Shown here piece by piece: positions 41,710 to 51,094 of a stretch of 64,000 nucleotides of DNA (position 1 is the stretch's first letter; the number at the start of each line of letters is the position of its first letter). The notes beneath the pieces are model-generated. The model ran no database searches. It saw nothing but the letters and a program-made list of their open reading frames with translations, and had not been told where the DNA came from. Position numbers and translations under genes: made by a program. The stretch is taken from assembly GCF_021033825.1 (NCBI RefSeq), contig NZ_JAIFXZ010000001.1, forward strand, positions 372,001 through 436,000, given 5' to 3'. The DNA is from Dietzia aurantiaca (GTDB lineage: Bacteria > Actinomycetota > Actinomycetes > Mycobacteriales > Mycobacteriaceae).

Positions 41710-42989
41710 TCAGGCGGCGGTGAGTCGATCGGTGCCGGGCGGCAGCCAGGTACAGCGGCCGGGACTGTCCGGGTTCGCGATGGTTTTCCAACTGGACGGA
41801 CCGTCGCCGACGAACCCGTGGTGGACATGGCACCCGAGTGCGCCGTTGGCGACTGTGGTCGGCCCGCCTCTGGACCATTCGAGCACGTGGTGGAACTGAC
41901 TTCGTCTCGCCGGGACCGTGCAACCCGGGAAGGTGCACCCTCCGTGTGCGGCGTAGAGGACCAGCCTCTGGATGGCCGAGGCCAGCCTGCGCCCGGGGTG
42001 GGCGTCCACGTCGATGCGGTGTAGCTCCTCGCGGCCGTCACGCAGCACGGAGACGAACCATGGCATGCCGCCGGCCATCGAGACGGCCTGACGCACGCTG
42101 AGCTGGGTGCCTGCGTCGGTGCGGACGAGCGCATGGGGTCCTCGAGCTGCTCTGGCGTCAGCCGGATCACGATGGTCGCGATGCCTTTGGGCCGGGCCGG
42201 GTCGACGGTCGAGCCCAGGGCCCACTGATGCACCAGCGCGTCGTGGGCACGCTGCTCGGGAGCCCGTTCGTCCGAGCCCGGCTCACAGCCCACCGCCCCG
42301 CCGGGCCCGCCGAAGTCGCACAGCGCCCGCTCCACCAGGGCCCGGCCCCGCGGTGTGAGGGTCATGGTCAGCATGCTGGTGCCGTCCGGCCGCACCGCAC
42401 CGAGTCGCGCCGAGCGTTGACGCTCCTGGTGCTTCTCGCGGTCCTTCCCTCGGTCGGGGCACAGCTCCGCGAGCCGGCGGGCGACCTCGGCCCGTAGATC
42501 AGCGGGCGCAGCGGTGCGCGCGAACTGCGTGAGCTCCTCGGCGAGCCTGGTCTTGGCGGCGCCGCCCATTTTCCCGGGCAGCCCGGCGACCGCCTTGGCG
42601 ATGATCCGCTCGTGCTCGCACGAGATCACTCCGCGTGCCGCAGCCCGCCCGGCCGGGGTGGCCTGCCGACCTCCGGCCTCGATCCGGCCGTGCACCGTCC
42701 CGCGGGCGAGCCCCAACTTCGCGGCGAGCAGCGCGGCCACTCCGCCCGGGCTGCGCCCCTTCTGCTGGTGCAACCCGGCCAGCTCGGCCGTGGCCCGCGA
42801 CCCCGCCGACTCGAGCCGCCTGGCCACGATCTCGGTCCGCGTCACCGCATCCGCCAACTGGCCGGCGTCGTAGCCCGCCCAGTCCACGGCACACAGCGTC
42901 TCGATGGAGGCCTCCAGAAACGCGAGCACGTCATCCAGCGGGGCCATGACGGCGCCCCGCCCGTTGGTGTCCCGCACTCCCTGCGTCAT
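41710..42989 (-). pseudogene. DUF222/HNH endonuclease gene with a single frameshift
   Basis: The first frame (ATG 42989 down to about 42139) encodes the DUF222 domain (E-I-V-A-R-R-L-E-S-A-G ... L-T-P-E-Q-L-E-D-P). The chain then continues in another frame, A-L-V-R-T-D-A-G-T-Q-L-S-V-R-Q, to the HNH domain C-T-F-P-G-C-T ... F-H-H-V-L-E-W-S-R-G-G-P ... H-V-H-H, ending at 41710. One added base in the run of four G (42135-42138, plus strand) restores a single frame of about 426 residues. It is either a real homopolymer deletion or a sequencing error. Such genes are multicopy in actinomycetes. TAGGTT lies 7 nt before the ATG. Confidence 0.75.
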
Positions 42990-42996
42990 GCCCCAC

Positions 42997-43002
42997 AACC
43001 TA
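42997..43002 (-). promoter_or_regulatory. -10 box TAGGTT for the DUF222/HNH gene
   Basis: TAGGTT ends 7 nt before ATG 42989, a further leaderless-type promoter. Confidence 0.5.
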
Positions 43003-43048
43003 GAACACACGTACGACACGAACTCATCGCCAGTGCAATCAATGCAGG

Positions 43049-43804
43049 TCAGATGATGAAGTCGGTGTCGTCGTCGCCCTGGTCTTCACGTCCTCCCACG
43101 CCCAGCTCCTCCCGCCGACGCCGCACGTCCACGAGCATCGCCGAGGCCCGCTCCGTCGCCAGGTTCCGCTCCACCTCGGCGAACCGCGGCATCCGCGCGT
43201 CGACCGCCGCGCGGTCCCCCCGCCCCAGGTCCCGCGTGATCTGCTGATAGAGCATCTCAAACTCGGCGAAATCGCTGACCCGCTCGGTCGCGAGCCGGCC
43301 GATGTGCGCATGTTCGCGCCCCTGGTCGCCGGCCGTCTCCACGATGCGGCGGACGGCGCTCAGCGCGATGCGGGCGCGGGCGGCGTCCGGCTCATCGCGA
43401 TCGGTCGACGGACCGAGCGCGGCGGATAGCGCCTCGACGCAGTCGGCGACGGCCGCCAGGTCCTCGAGGAACGAGTCCAGCACATCCCGCCCTGTCAGGA
43501 GCGCAGGGGCATACAGCGCCGCCTTGCGCCGGTCGGTGGCCCTGCTGATCCTCTGAGCGATGGCCAGGACGTCCTGCACGACGTCCTCGATCACCTCCTC
43601 GAGGTTCTGGGCCTCAGCGAGAAGCTCGCGCGCCAGCCCGGGCGCCTCGCCCGGACCGGGATGACCGTAGATCATGTGCAGGCTGTGCCCGGCGGGGGCA
43701 CGGCCGCGGCCATCAGGCCGGCCGGAGCGCTCGGCACGATCAGAGCGATCTGGGCTACCGGGGCGATCCGGCTCGCCGGGATCAGGTTGGTCCGGTGACG
43801 TCAT
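43049..43804 (-). CDS. Helical hypothetical protein
   Basis: 251 residues from ATG 43804, chosen for GAAGGGGG 6 nt upstream. The first 45 residues are rich in Asp, Pro, Arg and Ser with repeated P-D-R-S/P-D-Q-P. The rest is predicted to be long amphipathic helices (L-L-A-E-A-Q-N-L-E-E-V-I-E-D-V-V-Q), without membrane segments or Cys. I do not recognise a family. It precedes the DUF222/HNH gene on the same strand but 59 nt away. Confidence 0.6.
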   Translation of the reverse strand: MTSPDQPDPGEPDRPGSPDRSDRAERSGRPDGRGRAPAGHSLHMIYGHPGPGEAPGLARELLAEAQNLEEVIEDVVQDVLAIAQRISRATDRRKAALYAPALLTGRDVLDSFLEDLAAVADCVEALSAALGPSTDRDEPDAARARIALSAVRRIVETAGDQGREHAHIGRLATERVSDFAEFEMLYQQITRDLGRGDRAAVDARMPRFAEVERNLATERASAMLVDVRRRREELGVGGREDQGDDDTDFII

Positions 43805-44027
43805 GGAGTACCCCCTTCGACGACCGTCGCGGCAGGTGGCACGACGGGGCCGGCGACACAGCGCCGACAGCGGTGCGGGCGCCGAGGTGTCGACGCCGAG
43901 CATGACATGCCGGAACCGCCTGAGGTCACAGCGATCCGAACGCCCACAACCTACGCCGCGGGTACGACACCACCCCGCCGACGCGAGACAGATCCCTGTT
44001 CAGGAGGGGTGTGCGCGAAGCCGGCCC

Positions 44028-44990
44028 CTAGTCGACGACGACCACGCCCACCCCGAAGTCGCCCGCAGGATCGGTCCAGACACCCGGGCGACCGAACCCG
44101 TGCCCGACGAGTTCCTCCACCAGACCGTTCGCCCCGAACTTACGCGCGATCTCGGTACGGATGCCCTCCCCGGCCGCCAGAGTCCGCGCGAGCCCGAGAC
44201 CGGGGAACTCGACCCGCACGTCGCGGGCGGCCCGCAGCCACATCTCGATCCGGCTCTCGCGCTCGTTCCACACGGCCTCGTGGCGGAAGTCCCGGGGATC
44301 GAGCCCCTCGCAGGGCACGGTCGCGGCGATCACGTCGAGCATGTTGAGGTTGAACTCGGCGGTGAGGCCGTCGGCGTCGTCGTACGCGTCGACCAACCTC
44401 TCACGCTTCTTGACCAGGTCGAAGCCCACGGCGAACCGGTCGCCCGGATCCATGATGCCGCGCAGCATGGCGAAGAATGCGGCGCGCTGAGCCTCGGTGA
44501 AGTTGCCGACGGTCCCGCCGAGGAACAGCACCAGCCTTCCGCCCGGCTCCCCCGGCAACGGCCCGTCGAGCGCGAGGAAGTCCCCGGCCACCGGCTCGAT
44601 CCGCAGACCCGGATAGTCGGCGGCGAGCGACCGCGCCGAGTCCTCGAGCATCTCCGTGCTGATGTCCACGGGGACGTATGTCGCCCCGCCCTCCCGGCCG
44701 GCCAGCACGTCCAGCAGCACGCGCGTCTTCTCGCACGTGCCGGCCCCCAGCTCGACGAGTGTGGTGGTGTCGTCGACGATCTCGGCTGCCCGCGCGCGCA
44801 GGATCTCCGCCTCCGCCCGCGTGGGGTAGTACTCGTCCAGCCGGGTGATCCGGTCGAAGAGCACGCTGCCCTTCTCGTCGTAGAACCAGCGCGGCGGCAC
44901 GGTCGGCGGGTCGTCGAAGAACCCCGCGAGCAGGTCGGCCTCCAGGGCCGCGGTGTCCGCGGGGTCGGCGACGGGCTTCGTCGTCGTCAT
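44028..44990 (-). CDS. egtD: L-histidine N-alpha-methyltransferase
   Basis: 320 residues. W-F-Y-D-E-K-G-S-V-L-F-D-R-I-T-R-L-D-E-Y-Y-P-T-R, E-L-G-A-G-T-C-E-K-T, V-P-V-D-I-S and F-L-G-G-T-V-G-N-F match EgtD. It trimethylates histidine to hercynine with SAM, the first step of ergothioneine synthesis. Starts 26 nt after egtB with GGAGGAG upstream, so the two are one operon. Confidence 0.95.
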   Translation of the reverse strand: MTTTKPVADPADTAALEADLLAGFFDDPPTVPPRWFYDEKGSVLFDRITRLDEYYPTRAEAEILRARAAEIVDDTTTLVELGAGTCEKTRVLLDVLAGREGGATYVPVDISTEMLEDSARSLAADYPGLRIEPVAGDFLALDGPLPGEPGGRLVLFLGGTVGNFTEAQRAAFFAMLRGIMDPGDRFAVGFDLVKKRERLVDAYDDADGLTAEFNLNMLDVIAATVPCEGLDPRDFRHEAVWNERESRIEMWLRAARDVRVEFPGLGLARTLAAGEGIRTEIARKFGANGLVEELVGHGFGRPGVWTDPAGDFGVGVVVVD

Positions 44991-45016
44991 CCTCGTGGTC
45001 TCCTCCCGCGCCCGCG

Positions 45017-46372
45017 TCACCGCGCGAGCCTCAGGCCGGCCGCCGCCCAGCGTGATGCGGCCGGGAAGAAGTTGCGGTAGGTGTGACGCGTGTGACCGGC
45101 CGGGGTCAGTGCACTGCCGCCGCGTAGGACGTGCTGGTCGGACATGAACTTGCCGTTGTACTCGCCGGCCGCGCCTTCCTCGGTGACGAAACCGGGATAC
45201 GGCAGGTAGGCGCTGGACGTCCACTCCCACACACCGCCGATCGTGCGCTCGGTCACGGGTCGCGGGTGGCAGCGCGCCGGGTCGAGCTCGTCGCGCACCT
45301 CCCAGCCGACGGTGGCGGTCTCCCATTCGAACTCGGTGGGCAGCCGCGCCCCGGCCCAGCGCGCGTAGGCGTCTGCCTCGTAGAAGGACACGTGGAGCAC
45401 GGGCTCGGCGTCGACGACCGGCCGCCGCCCGTTGAGGGTGAAGGTGGTCCACTCGGCGTCGACCTGGCCGGCGGCTCCGGGTGGCCGGTCCGACCCGTCC
45501 TCGGCCTCGCGCCGCCAGTAGCCGGGCGCGTCCCAGTCCTCGGCCTGCACGGTGGCCCAGCCGTCGGAGAGCCACAGTTCGGGGCGGGAGTAGCCGCCGT
45601 CGGCCATGAACTGCTTCCACTCGCCGACGGTGACCTGTCTGGTGGCCACCTCGCCGCCGGGGATCCACACGCGATGGCGGGGCCGCTCGTTGTCGTAGGA
45701 GAAACTGCCGGGAGCGGCGCCGCTGGTGGGATGGGTGCCGCCGGTGGGATGGGTGTCGCCGTGGGTGGTGCCGGCGCCCTCGGCGCCGATCTGGGCGACG
45801 CCCTCGACGACGACGAGCCAGTCCGTCTCCCCCGGCGTCGCGGCCGCGGGGTCGACGTCCCGGGCCACGTACACGGGATCTGTCGGGTTGTGGGAGAACA
45901 GGTGCTTGATATCCATGAGCAGCAGCTCCTGGTGCTGCTGCTCGTGGTGGCACCCCAGTTCGAGCAGTTCGAGCCCGCGCTCGTCGATACGGCCGGCCTC
46001 GAGCGCGCTGACCACGGCTTCGTCGATGCGCGCCCGGAAGTCGCCGATCTCGGCCACCGACGGGCGGGTAATGAGTCCGCGCTCGGGCCGGGGCTGCCGA
46101 GGGCCGACGGCCTCGTAGTACGAGTTGAACAGGAACCGGAAGATCGGTTCGGGCGACTCGTAGCCGGGCACGCGGCCGAGCACGAACTCCTCGAAGAACC
46201 AGGTGGTGTGGGCGCGGTGCCAGGCGGCGGGGCTGGCCGCGGTCATGGATTGCGGGACCTGGTCTTCCGCGCTCAGCCGCGAGGCGAGCAGGTCGGTCAG
46301 GCCTCGGACCTGCAGGAATCTGTCGGCGGCGCTCTGGGTACGCGGCGCGGTGGTCACTGATCCGACGGTCAT
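45017..46372 (-). CDS. egtB: Hercynine oxygenase (sulfoxide synthase) EgtB
   Basis: 451 residues from ATG 46372 (AGGGGAG upstream). The DinB-like N-terminal half carries the iron-binding His motif (H-R-A-H-T-T-W-F-F-E-E and H-H-E-Q-Q-H-Q-E); the C-terminal half is the FGE-sulfatase domain ending F-F-P-A-A-S-R-W-A-A-A-G-L-R-L-A-R. EgtB joins hercynine to gamma-Glu-Cys or Cys with oxygen. A short His/Pro/Thr/Gly repeat (H-P-T-G-G-T-H-P-T-S-G) lies near 220-232. egtA, egtC and egtE are not adjacent. Confidence 0.93.
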   Translation of the reverse strand: MTVGSVTTAPRTQSAADRFLQVRGLTDLLASRLSAEDQVPQSMTAASPAAWHRAHTTWFFEEFVLGRVPGYESPEPIFRFLFNSYYEAVGPRQPRPERGLITRPSVAEIGDFRARIDEAVVSALEAGRIDERGLELLELGCHHEQQHQELLLMDIKHLFSHNPTDPVYVARDVDPAAATPGETDWLVVVEGVAQIGAEGAGTTHGDTHPTGGTHPTSGAAPGSFSYDNERPRHRVWIPGGEVATRQVTVGEWKQFMADGGYSRPELWLSDGWATVQAEDWDAPGYWRREAEDGSDRPPGAAGQVDAEWTTFTLNGRRPVVDAEPVLHVSFYEADAYARWAGARLPTEFEWETATVGWEVRDELDPARCHPRPVTERTIGGVWEWTSSAYLPYPGFVTEEGAAGEYNGKFMSDQHVLRGGSALTPAGHTRHTYRNFFPAASRWAAAGLRLAR

Positions 46373-46421
46373 GTGCTCCCCTGTGCGTTGTGGACGGCGG
46401 GTGGGCTCGTGCGTTGGGGCC

Positions 46422-46452
46422 ACCGTAACCACACGGCGGCGGGTGTCACACC
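46422..46452 (-). promoter_or_regulatory. Candidate egtB promoter with palindrome in the -35 region
   Basis: Minus-strand TACGGT (46422-46427) could be the -10. The 11-bp palindrome GGTGTCACACC (46442-46452) sits where the -35 would be, about 15 bp upstream, so a bound regulator would compete with RNA polymerase. Confidence 0.35.
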
Positions 46453-46505
46453 GCTAACGGATCCAACCCGGCGCGAGCCCGCCACGCCTCACAGTGCGCC
46501 CGCCG

Positions 46506-47567
46506 CTAGGGAGACGCGGCCGCCTGCGGCTGCAGCACGAGCTTGCCGACGTGGTGGCGTCGGGCCAGCTCTTCCTGGGCCCGCGCCGCGTCCTCGAGTG
46601 CGTAGGTCTGAGCGATGACGGGCCGGACCTGCGCCTGCCGGGCGATGTCCATCAGAAGGTCGAAGTGCGCGGGTGTGTGCATGCTGGACCCGACGATCCG
46701 GGCATTGTGGAGATAGAGGCGACGCACATCGAACCGGACCTCGTGGCCGCCGATCGCACCCGCGACCACCCAGCTACCTCCCTCGCGCAGCAACGGAAGT
46801 CCTGCCCCCACATGATCCCCGGCCACCACGTCCAACACCACGTCGACGCCGCCGCCGGCAGCAGCACGGACCTGCTCGATGACGTCGTGCCCGCGGTCGA
46901 TGACGTGGTCGGCGCCCGCTCGGCGTACGTCGTCGAGCTTGGATCCGCTGCTGACCGCGATCACCCGTGCGCCCCGGGCGGCTGCGAGTTGGACCAGTGC
47001 CAGTCCCACGCCCCCGGACGCTCCGGTCACCAGGACGGTGTCGCCGTCGCGGACTCCGCCGCGTTCGATCATTCCCAGCGCCGTGCCGTACGCCGTGGGC
47101 AACGCGGCGAGCTGGGCGTCGGAGAGCGGCGAGTCGGTGGCGTCGTGCACGCGATCGGCCGGCGCGGTGACGTACTCGGCGTACCCGCCGTCACGCTCGC
47201 TACCCATGAGTCCGATCGGGTTGGCGTCGGGCCCGTCGGCGTCGTAGATCGCCGGGTCGATCACCACCCTGCGGCCGACCAGGTCCGCATCGACTCCCGG
47301 GCCGACCGAGGCGACGACACCGGCCACGTCCGCTCCCTGGATGAGTGGGAACTCAATCGGACCGCGCCATCCCGACAGAGCATCAGGATCGCCGGGCGCC
47401 CCGTAGGCGCCCTCCCGGGTCCACAGGTCGGTGTTGTTGAGCGCCACCGCACGGACCTCGACCAGCACCTGCCCCGTTTCGGGCACCGGAACGGGCACCC
47501 GTGCCACCTCCAGCATTTCCGGGCCACCGTGCGCTGTCAGCCGGACGGCCGTCATCTGGTTCACCAT
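46506..47567 (-). CDS. Zinc-independent alcohol dehydrogenase / quinone oxidoreductase-like protein
   Basis: 353 residues from ATG 47567 (GGAGGAG upstream; ATG 47555 is a close alternative). MDR fold: N-terminal GroES-like domain with N-N-T-D-L-W-T-R-E-G, then the NADPH-binding A-S-G-G-V-G-L-A-L-V-Q. Catalytic zinc ligands are not in the usual places, as in quinone reductases. Substrate unknown. Monocistronic. Confidence 0.82.
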   Translation of the reverse strand: MVNQMTAVRLTAHGGPEMLEVARVPVPVPETGQVLVEVRAVALNNTDLWTREGAYGAPGDPDALSGWRGPIEFPLIQGADVAGVVASVGPGVDADLVGRRVVIDPAIYDADGPDANPIGLMGSERDGGYAEYVTAPADRVHDATDSPLSDAQLAALPTAYGTALGMIERGGVRDGDTVLVTGASGGVGLALVQLAAARGARVIAVSSGSKLDDVRRAGADHVIDRGHDVIEQVRAAAGGGVDVVLDVVAGDHVGAGLPLLREGGSWVVAGAIGGHEVRFDVRRLYLHNARIVGSSMHTPAHFDLLMDIARQAQVRPVIAQTYALEDAARAQEELARRHHVGKLVLQPQAAASP

Positions 47568-47643
47568 CGCCGTTCTTCTCCTCCGTTGGTGCACTCAACT
47601 TCCGGTCTCTGCCTAGCCGATCCTCCGCCCACTGGCCACCCCG

Positions 47644-48195
47644 CTAGTCGCTATAGCCCCGCGGGAACACCACGGGCCGGTCCGCGTGGAGGTTGCGCCG
47701 CTCGTGTTCGAGGAGTTGCAGCCGGTGCTCGGGGCAGGCGCCGAGCCCGCCGTCGGCGCGGATGACGCGGTGCACCGGAATGAGGAACTGCGCGGGCACG
47801 AGGCTGCACAACCGCCCGACGCGACGCGCATTCCGCGGGCGCCCGGCGTCCACGCTGATCTGCCCGTACGTGCTGGTTTCGCCGTACGGGATGTGCTGGA
47901 TCTCCCGGTACACCTCGCGGGAGAACTCGTCGTGGACGCCGGCGGCCTCGAGGTCCAGCGGCACGTCGATACTGCGCCGCGTCCCGGCGAGGTAGCCGTC
48001 GAGGTGCTCGGCCAAGCGGGCGAGATGGTCCGCCGCCGGGTCGATGGAGGTTGGATCGGCGTTGTCGTCGTCGTGGTCATCCCCCACCACCACGTCCGAC
48101 CCGACGCGGTCGATCCGCACGATGCCCCGCGCGGTGGCCTCCACCACGAGTCGCCCGGCGAGGGTGTCGAGGACGCGCACCAGCACGGTGCTCAT
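47644..48195 (-). CDS. Alkyltransferase-like protein (AGT/Ogt homologue without catalytic Cys)
   Basis: 183 residues from ATG 48195, 13 nt after the SUFU stop. The AGT DNA-binding domain is clear: E-V-Y-R-E-I-Q-H-I-P-Y-G-E-T-S-T-Y-G, R-N-A-R-R-V-G, and V-H-R-V-I-R-A-D-G-G-L-G. But the P-C-H-R-V active site reads P-V-H-R-V: residue 141 is encoded by GTG (47773-47775) where Cys is needed. It cannot be a normal suicide methyltransferase. Characterised alkyltransferase-like proteins have Trp at this place and flag lesions for excision repair; a similar role is inferred. Confidence 0.8.
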   Translation of the reverse strand: MSTVLVRVLDTLAGRLVVEATARGIVRIDRVGSDVVVGDDHDDDNADPTSIDPAADHLARLAEHLDGYLAGTRRSIDVPLDLEAAGVHDEFSREVYREIQHIPYGETSTYGQISVDAGRPRNARRVGRLCSLVPAQFLIPVHRVIRADGGLGACPEHRLQLLEHERRNLHADRPVVFPRGYSD

Positions 48196-48208
48196 GCCCG
48201 TCGCCTCG

Positions 48209-48847
48209 TCAGACGACGCTGGGCCGGTCGGGGTTGGTGACGTCGGCGTCCGCGGTGTCGAGTTTCTCGAACAGCGCGTCGGCACCCTCCTTCACGATCG
48301 CGGACATCTCGGCGGTGGTGATGGGCACGGCCTGCAGCCGGGTGAGGAGCGGCCCGGTGCCGTCGGCGCCGCCGGACTCGTCCACCACCTCGAGGTCGGG
48401 CCACAGGAACGGCGGGGACAGGACGAGGTGCTCGCAGCGTCGCCCGGAGTCGACGAGCCCCACGGCGTTGGGGATCACCGCGCCGGGGGCGACGTGGATG
48501 GAGCCGGTCGCGACGGCGAGCGCACAGGCGTCGAGCACGTCGGCCATGGCGCGGTGCTCGGTGCGGCCGACGGTGACGAACTCACTGCGGATCTGTCGCC
48601 CCTCGGGCGTGGTGACGTTGGTGGGGAGCTCACGCGCGCCGATGGTGGCGTAGGTGGAGAAGCCGGGGGCGGGCATGTCGTCGACGACGACGATGTCGCA
48701 GTGCCACTCGGTGGTGTTCCCCTCCTCATCCGGCTCGGTCTCGTGCGGATAGCGCAGGACGCGGACGGAGGCCTTGCCGCCGAGGATGCCCTCGAGCCCG
48801 GCGAGGTCGGCCGAGACCGGGCCGGTAAGTTCGTTCTCTTCGCTCAT
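48209..48847 (-). CDS. Suppressor-of-fused (SUFU) domain protein
   Basis: 212 residues. Shows the SUFU-like pattern [42 protein letters not shown] and P-I-T-T-A-E-M. No membrane or signal segments. Bacterial SUFU proteins have no settled function; some act as immunity proteins for secreted toxins. Overlaps fgd by ATGA, so it is translationally coupled to it. Confidence 0.7.
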   Translation of the reverse strand: MSEENELTGPVSADLAGLEGILGGKASVRVLRYPHETEPDEEGNTTEWHCDIVVVDDMPAPGFSTYATIGARELPTNVTTPEGRQIRSEFVTVGRTEHRAMADVLDACALAVATGSIHVAPGAVIPNAVGLVDSGRRCEHLVLSPPFLWPDLEVVDESGGADGTGPLLTRLQAVPITTAEMSAIVKEGADALFEKLDTADADVTNPDRPSVV

Positions 48848-49863
48848 GCCAGGTTCCTCAATCGCGGTTCGAGATCGGTCTTGAACAGATCCAGGAATCG
48901 TTTCTGGTCGTGGCCGGGGGCGTGGAAGACCAGGTGGTTCAGGCCGGCGTCGACGTACTGCTTGACCTGCTCGACGGCGTCGTCGGGGTCGGAGGCGACG
49001 ATCCAGCGCTTGGCGACCTGCTCGATGGGCAGCTCGTCGGCCAGGCGCTCCATCTCACGCGGCGAGTCCACCGAGTGCTTCTGCTCCGGGGTCAGCGACA
49101 GCGGCGCCCAGAACCGGCAGTTCTCCAGCGCCGCGGCCGGGTCGGGGTCGTAGCTGATCTTGATCTCGATCATCCGATCGATCGCCGCCGAATCACGCTC
49201 GTTGATCGCGGCGCCCTCCTCCACGGCCGGCAGCAGCTTGTCGGTGTACAACTCCATCCCCTTGCCCGAGGTACAGATGAACCCGTCCCCCACGCGGCCG
49301 GCGTACTTGGCCACCACCGGACCACCGGCGGCGATGTACACCGGCACACCACCGGAGGGCACGTCGTAGAGGAACGCGTCGTTGGTCGAGTAGAAGTCAC
49401 CCTCGAAACTGGTGGTCTCACCCGTCCACAACTCACGCATGAGCCGGACCGACTCACGCAACCGAGCGAAACGCTCCTTGAACGCCGGCCACTCACCCTG
49501 GTGACCGGTCGCGATCTCATTCAGGGCCTCACCGGTCCCCACACCGAGGAACACTCGGCCCGGGTACAGGCACGCCATGGTCGCGAACGCCTGCGCCAGC
49601 ACCGCCGGGTTGTAACGGAACGTCGGCGTGAGCACCGACGTGCCCAACTGCAGCCGCTCGGTGCGCTCACCGACCGCGGTCAGCCACGACAGAGAGAACG
49701 GCGCGTGACCACCGTCGTGACGCCACGGCTGGAAATGATCCGACACCGTCGCCGAATCCATCCCCGCCTGCTCGGCCAGAACCGCGAACTCCACCAGATC
49801 ACGCGGACCGAACTGCTCGGCCGAGGCCTTGTAACCGAGCTTCAGGGGCGGGGTGGTGGGCAT
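48844..49863 (-). CDS. fgd: F420-dependent glucose-6-phosphate dehydrogenase
   Basis: 339 residues from ATG 49863 with GAAGGAG upstream; an upstream in-frame extension has no support. [26 protein letters not shown] and [11 protein letters not shown] match mycobacterial Fgd1. It oxidises glucose-6-phosphate and reduces cofactor F420, supplying F420H2. Together with SUFU and the alkyltransferase-like gene it forms a three-gene unit. Confidence 0.95.
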   Translation of the reverse strand: MPTTPPLKLGYKASAEQFGPRDLVEFAVLAEQAGMDSATVSDHFQPWRHDGGHAPFSLSWLTAVGERTERLQLGTSVLTPTFRYNPAVLAQAFATMACLYPGRVFLGVGTGEALNEIATGHQGEWPAFKERFARLRESVRLMRELWTGETTSFEGDFYSTNDAFLYDVPSGGVPVYIAAGGPVVAKYAGRVGDGFICTSGKGMELYTDKLLPAVEEGAAINERDSAAIDRMIEIKISYDPDPAAALENCRFWAPLSLTPEQKHSVDSPREMERLADELPIEQVAKRWIVASDPDDAVEQVKQYVDAGLNHLVFHAPGHDQKRFLDLFKTDLEPRLRNLA

Positions 49864-50261
49864 AGATGGCTCCTTCGGGGGTATGCGTGAGCAGCGTTGC
49901 CGCCGGCTCGCGCGGGCACGGTGGCGAGTATGCCAGCGGCGTCCGACACCGCGGGAGATCTTGGAGTGGCCTCCCCTCACGTGCGGTGAGCATGGCCGAC
50001 ATGTGTCAAACCTGAGAACTGGACAGCGCGATACACACCCCGCGCCGACGGTGAGCGGCTCTCCGGCCCCGAGAAATACGGACAGGCAGCAAGTTCCAGT
50101 TGATGAACTATTTCCCATCATAGAAATTTTCTGTCATCATTCTGGTGGGTCACCCCCTCATGGCCCACTGTCGATCAGCTCGGCTACTCAGTGTTTGGCC
50201 AGCACGACTTCCCTCCCCCTCGGGATCGCCTCTGCGGTCCCCCTCGGAAAGGCAGCGCCCT
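49864..50261. other. Intergenic region between fgd and the SipW cassette
   Basis: 398 bp without a gene. It holds the fgd leader on the left. On the right, at about 50095-50145, is an AT-rich island unusual for this window: TTGATG (50100), a repeated CATCAT (50117 and 50135) and an 11-bp palindrome AGAAATTTTCT (50122-50132). This is the likely promoter/operator of the secretion cassette. The remaining 110 bp are a 5' leader. Confidence 0.5.
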
Positions 50262-50951
50262 ATGGACGCCTCCACTCCCATGCCTGCGGACCTCCAGCGG
50301 CAGCAGGACCGTAAGCGCAAGCGCAAGGCCATCCTCGCTGGCGGTGTAGTCCTGGGCCTCGGCGCCGCAGTGACCTTGGCCGCCTGGTCGGATGATGTGT
50401 TCGCCGGTGGTCAGTTCACAACTGGTCAGTTCAACATCCAGGGAAATTCGAGCACCGAGAACGATTTCTCGGGCGGGACATGGAGTGACTACAACACCTC
50501 AGCCGGAGCAGCTCCCCTGTCCTTCTCGACCGGCTTCGACGCCATGGTCCCAGGGACCACCGTCTACTCCCCGATCTCGCTTCGAATCGACCCCGAGAAG
50601 GCGGCAAACTCCGCCAACGTGCGGATCGTCGACGCGTCAAGCACGGGCGACGCCAACCTGGCCGCCCTGCTCACGTATGGTGCGCGAACCGGCCTCACCC
50701 CCGCCGAGTGCGCGGCAGGCGCTGCCGGCGGAACCGTCATCGTCCCCGCTGAGACGTCAGTGAACGCCGATACCCCTGAGGCCACAACGTTCACGCTGAG
50801 CAACGCTGACGCGCCGGCTACCACCGCAGTCACTGTATGCATCGCAGTCACGCTCCCCGAGCAGGAGCCTGGCGCCCCCTCGAACGATCCGGCCTGGACG
50901 TTCGAGGCCCCCGTCACCACGACTTGGCAGTTTAACGGGGAGTCCCTCTAG
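50262..50951 (+). CDS. Exported protein with SipW-type signal (substrate 1)
   Basis: 229 residues from ATG 50262 (AAAGG upstream). A basic K-R-K-R-K-A stretch precedes the hydrophobic G-G-V-V-L-G-L-G-A-A-V-T-L-A-A-W-S-D-D and then F-A-G-G-Q-F-T-T-G-Q-F-N, the alternate signal recognised by SipW-type peptidases (TasA/CalY-like). The mature part is beta-rich with no Lys-rich or sorting-signal tail. Expected outside the cell, perhaps in a fibre or matrix (inference). Confidence 0.8.
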   Translation: MDASTPMPADLQRQQDRKRKRKAILAGGVVLGLGAAVTLAAWSDDVFAGGQFTTGQFNIQGNSSTENDFSGGTWSDYNTSAGAAPLSFSTGFDAMVPGTTVYSPISLRIDPEKAANSANVRIVDASSTGDANLAALLTYGARTGLTPAECAAGAAGGTVIVPAETSVNADTPEATTFTLSNADAPATTAVTVCIAVTLPEQEPGAPSNDPAWTFEAPVTTTWQFNGESL

Positions 50952-50988
50952 TTCCGGACGACGCAACTGAAATTCCGGGCCGTCAGCT

Positions 50989-51025
50989 GGTGCGGGCGGC
51001 GTTGTTGAGACGACCCTCCCGCACC
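50989..51025 (+). terminator. Hairpin between substrate 1 and the signal peptidase
   Basis: An 8-bp stem (50989-50996 with 51018-51025), 21-nt loop, no T tract. May reduce read-through so that the substrate is made in excess of the peptidase. Confidence 0.35.
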
Positions 51026-51094
51026 TTCTGACTTCGCGGCACAACGCAGAACGGACCGGCTGTGCGCCCCGGCATGCTGCACGGAGGAAGCTTT

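Noticed and set aside
43805-44027. Possible small gene between egtD and the hypothetical gene
   Set aside because: No frame with a start signal and sensible composition; only a TAGGTT box near 43950 on the minus strand, which would give the downstream gene a long leader.
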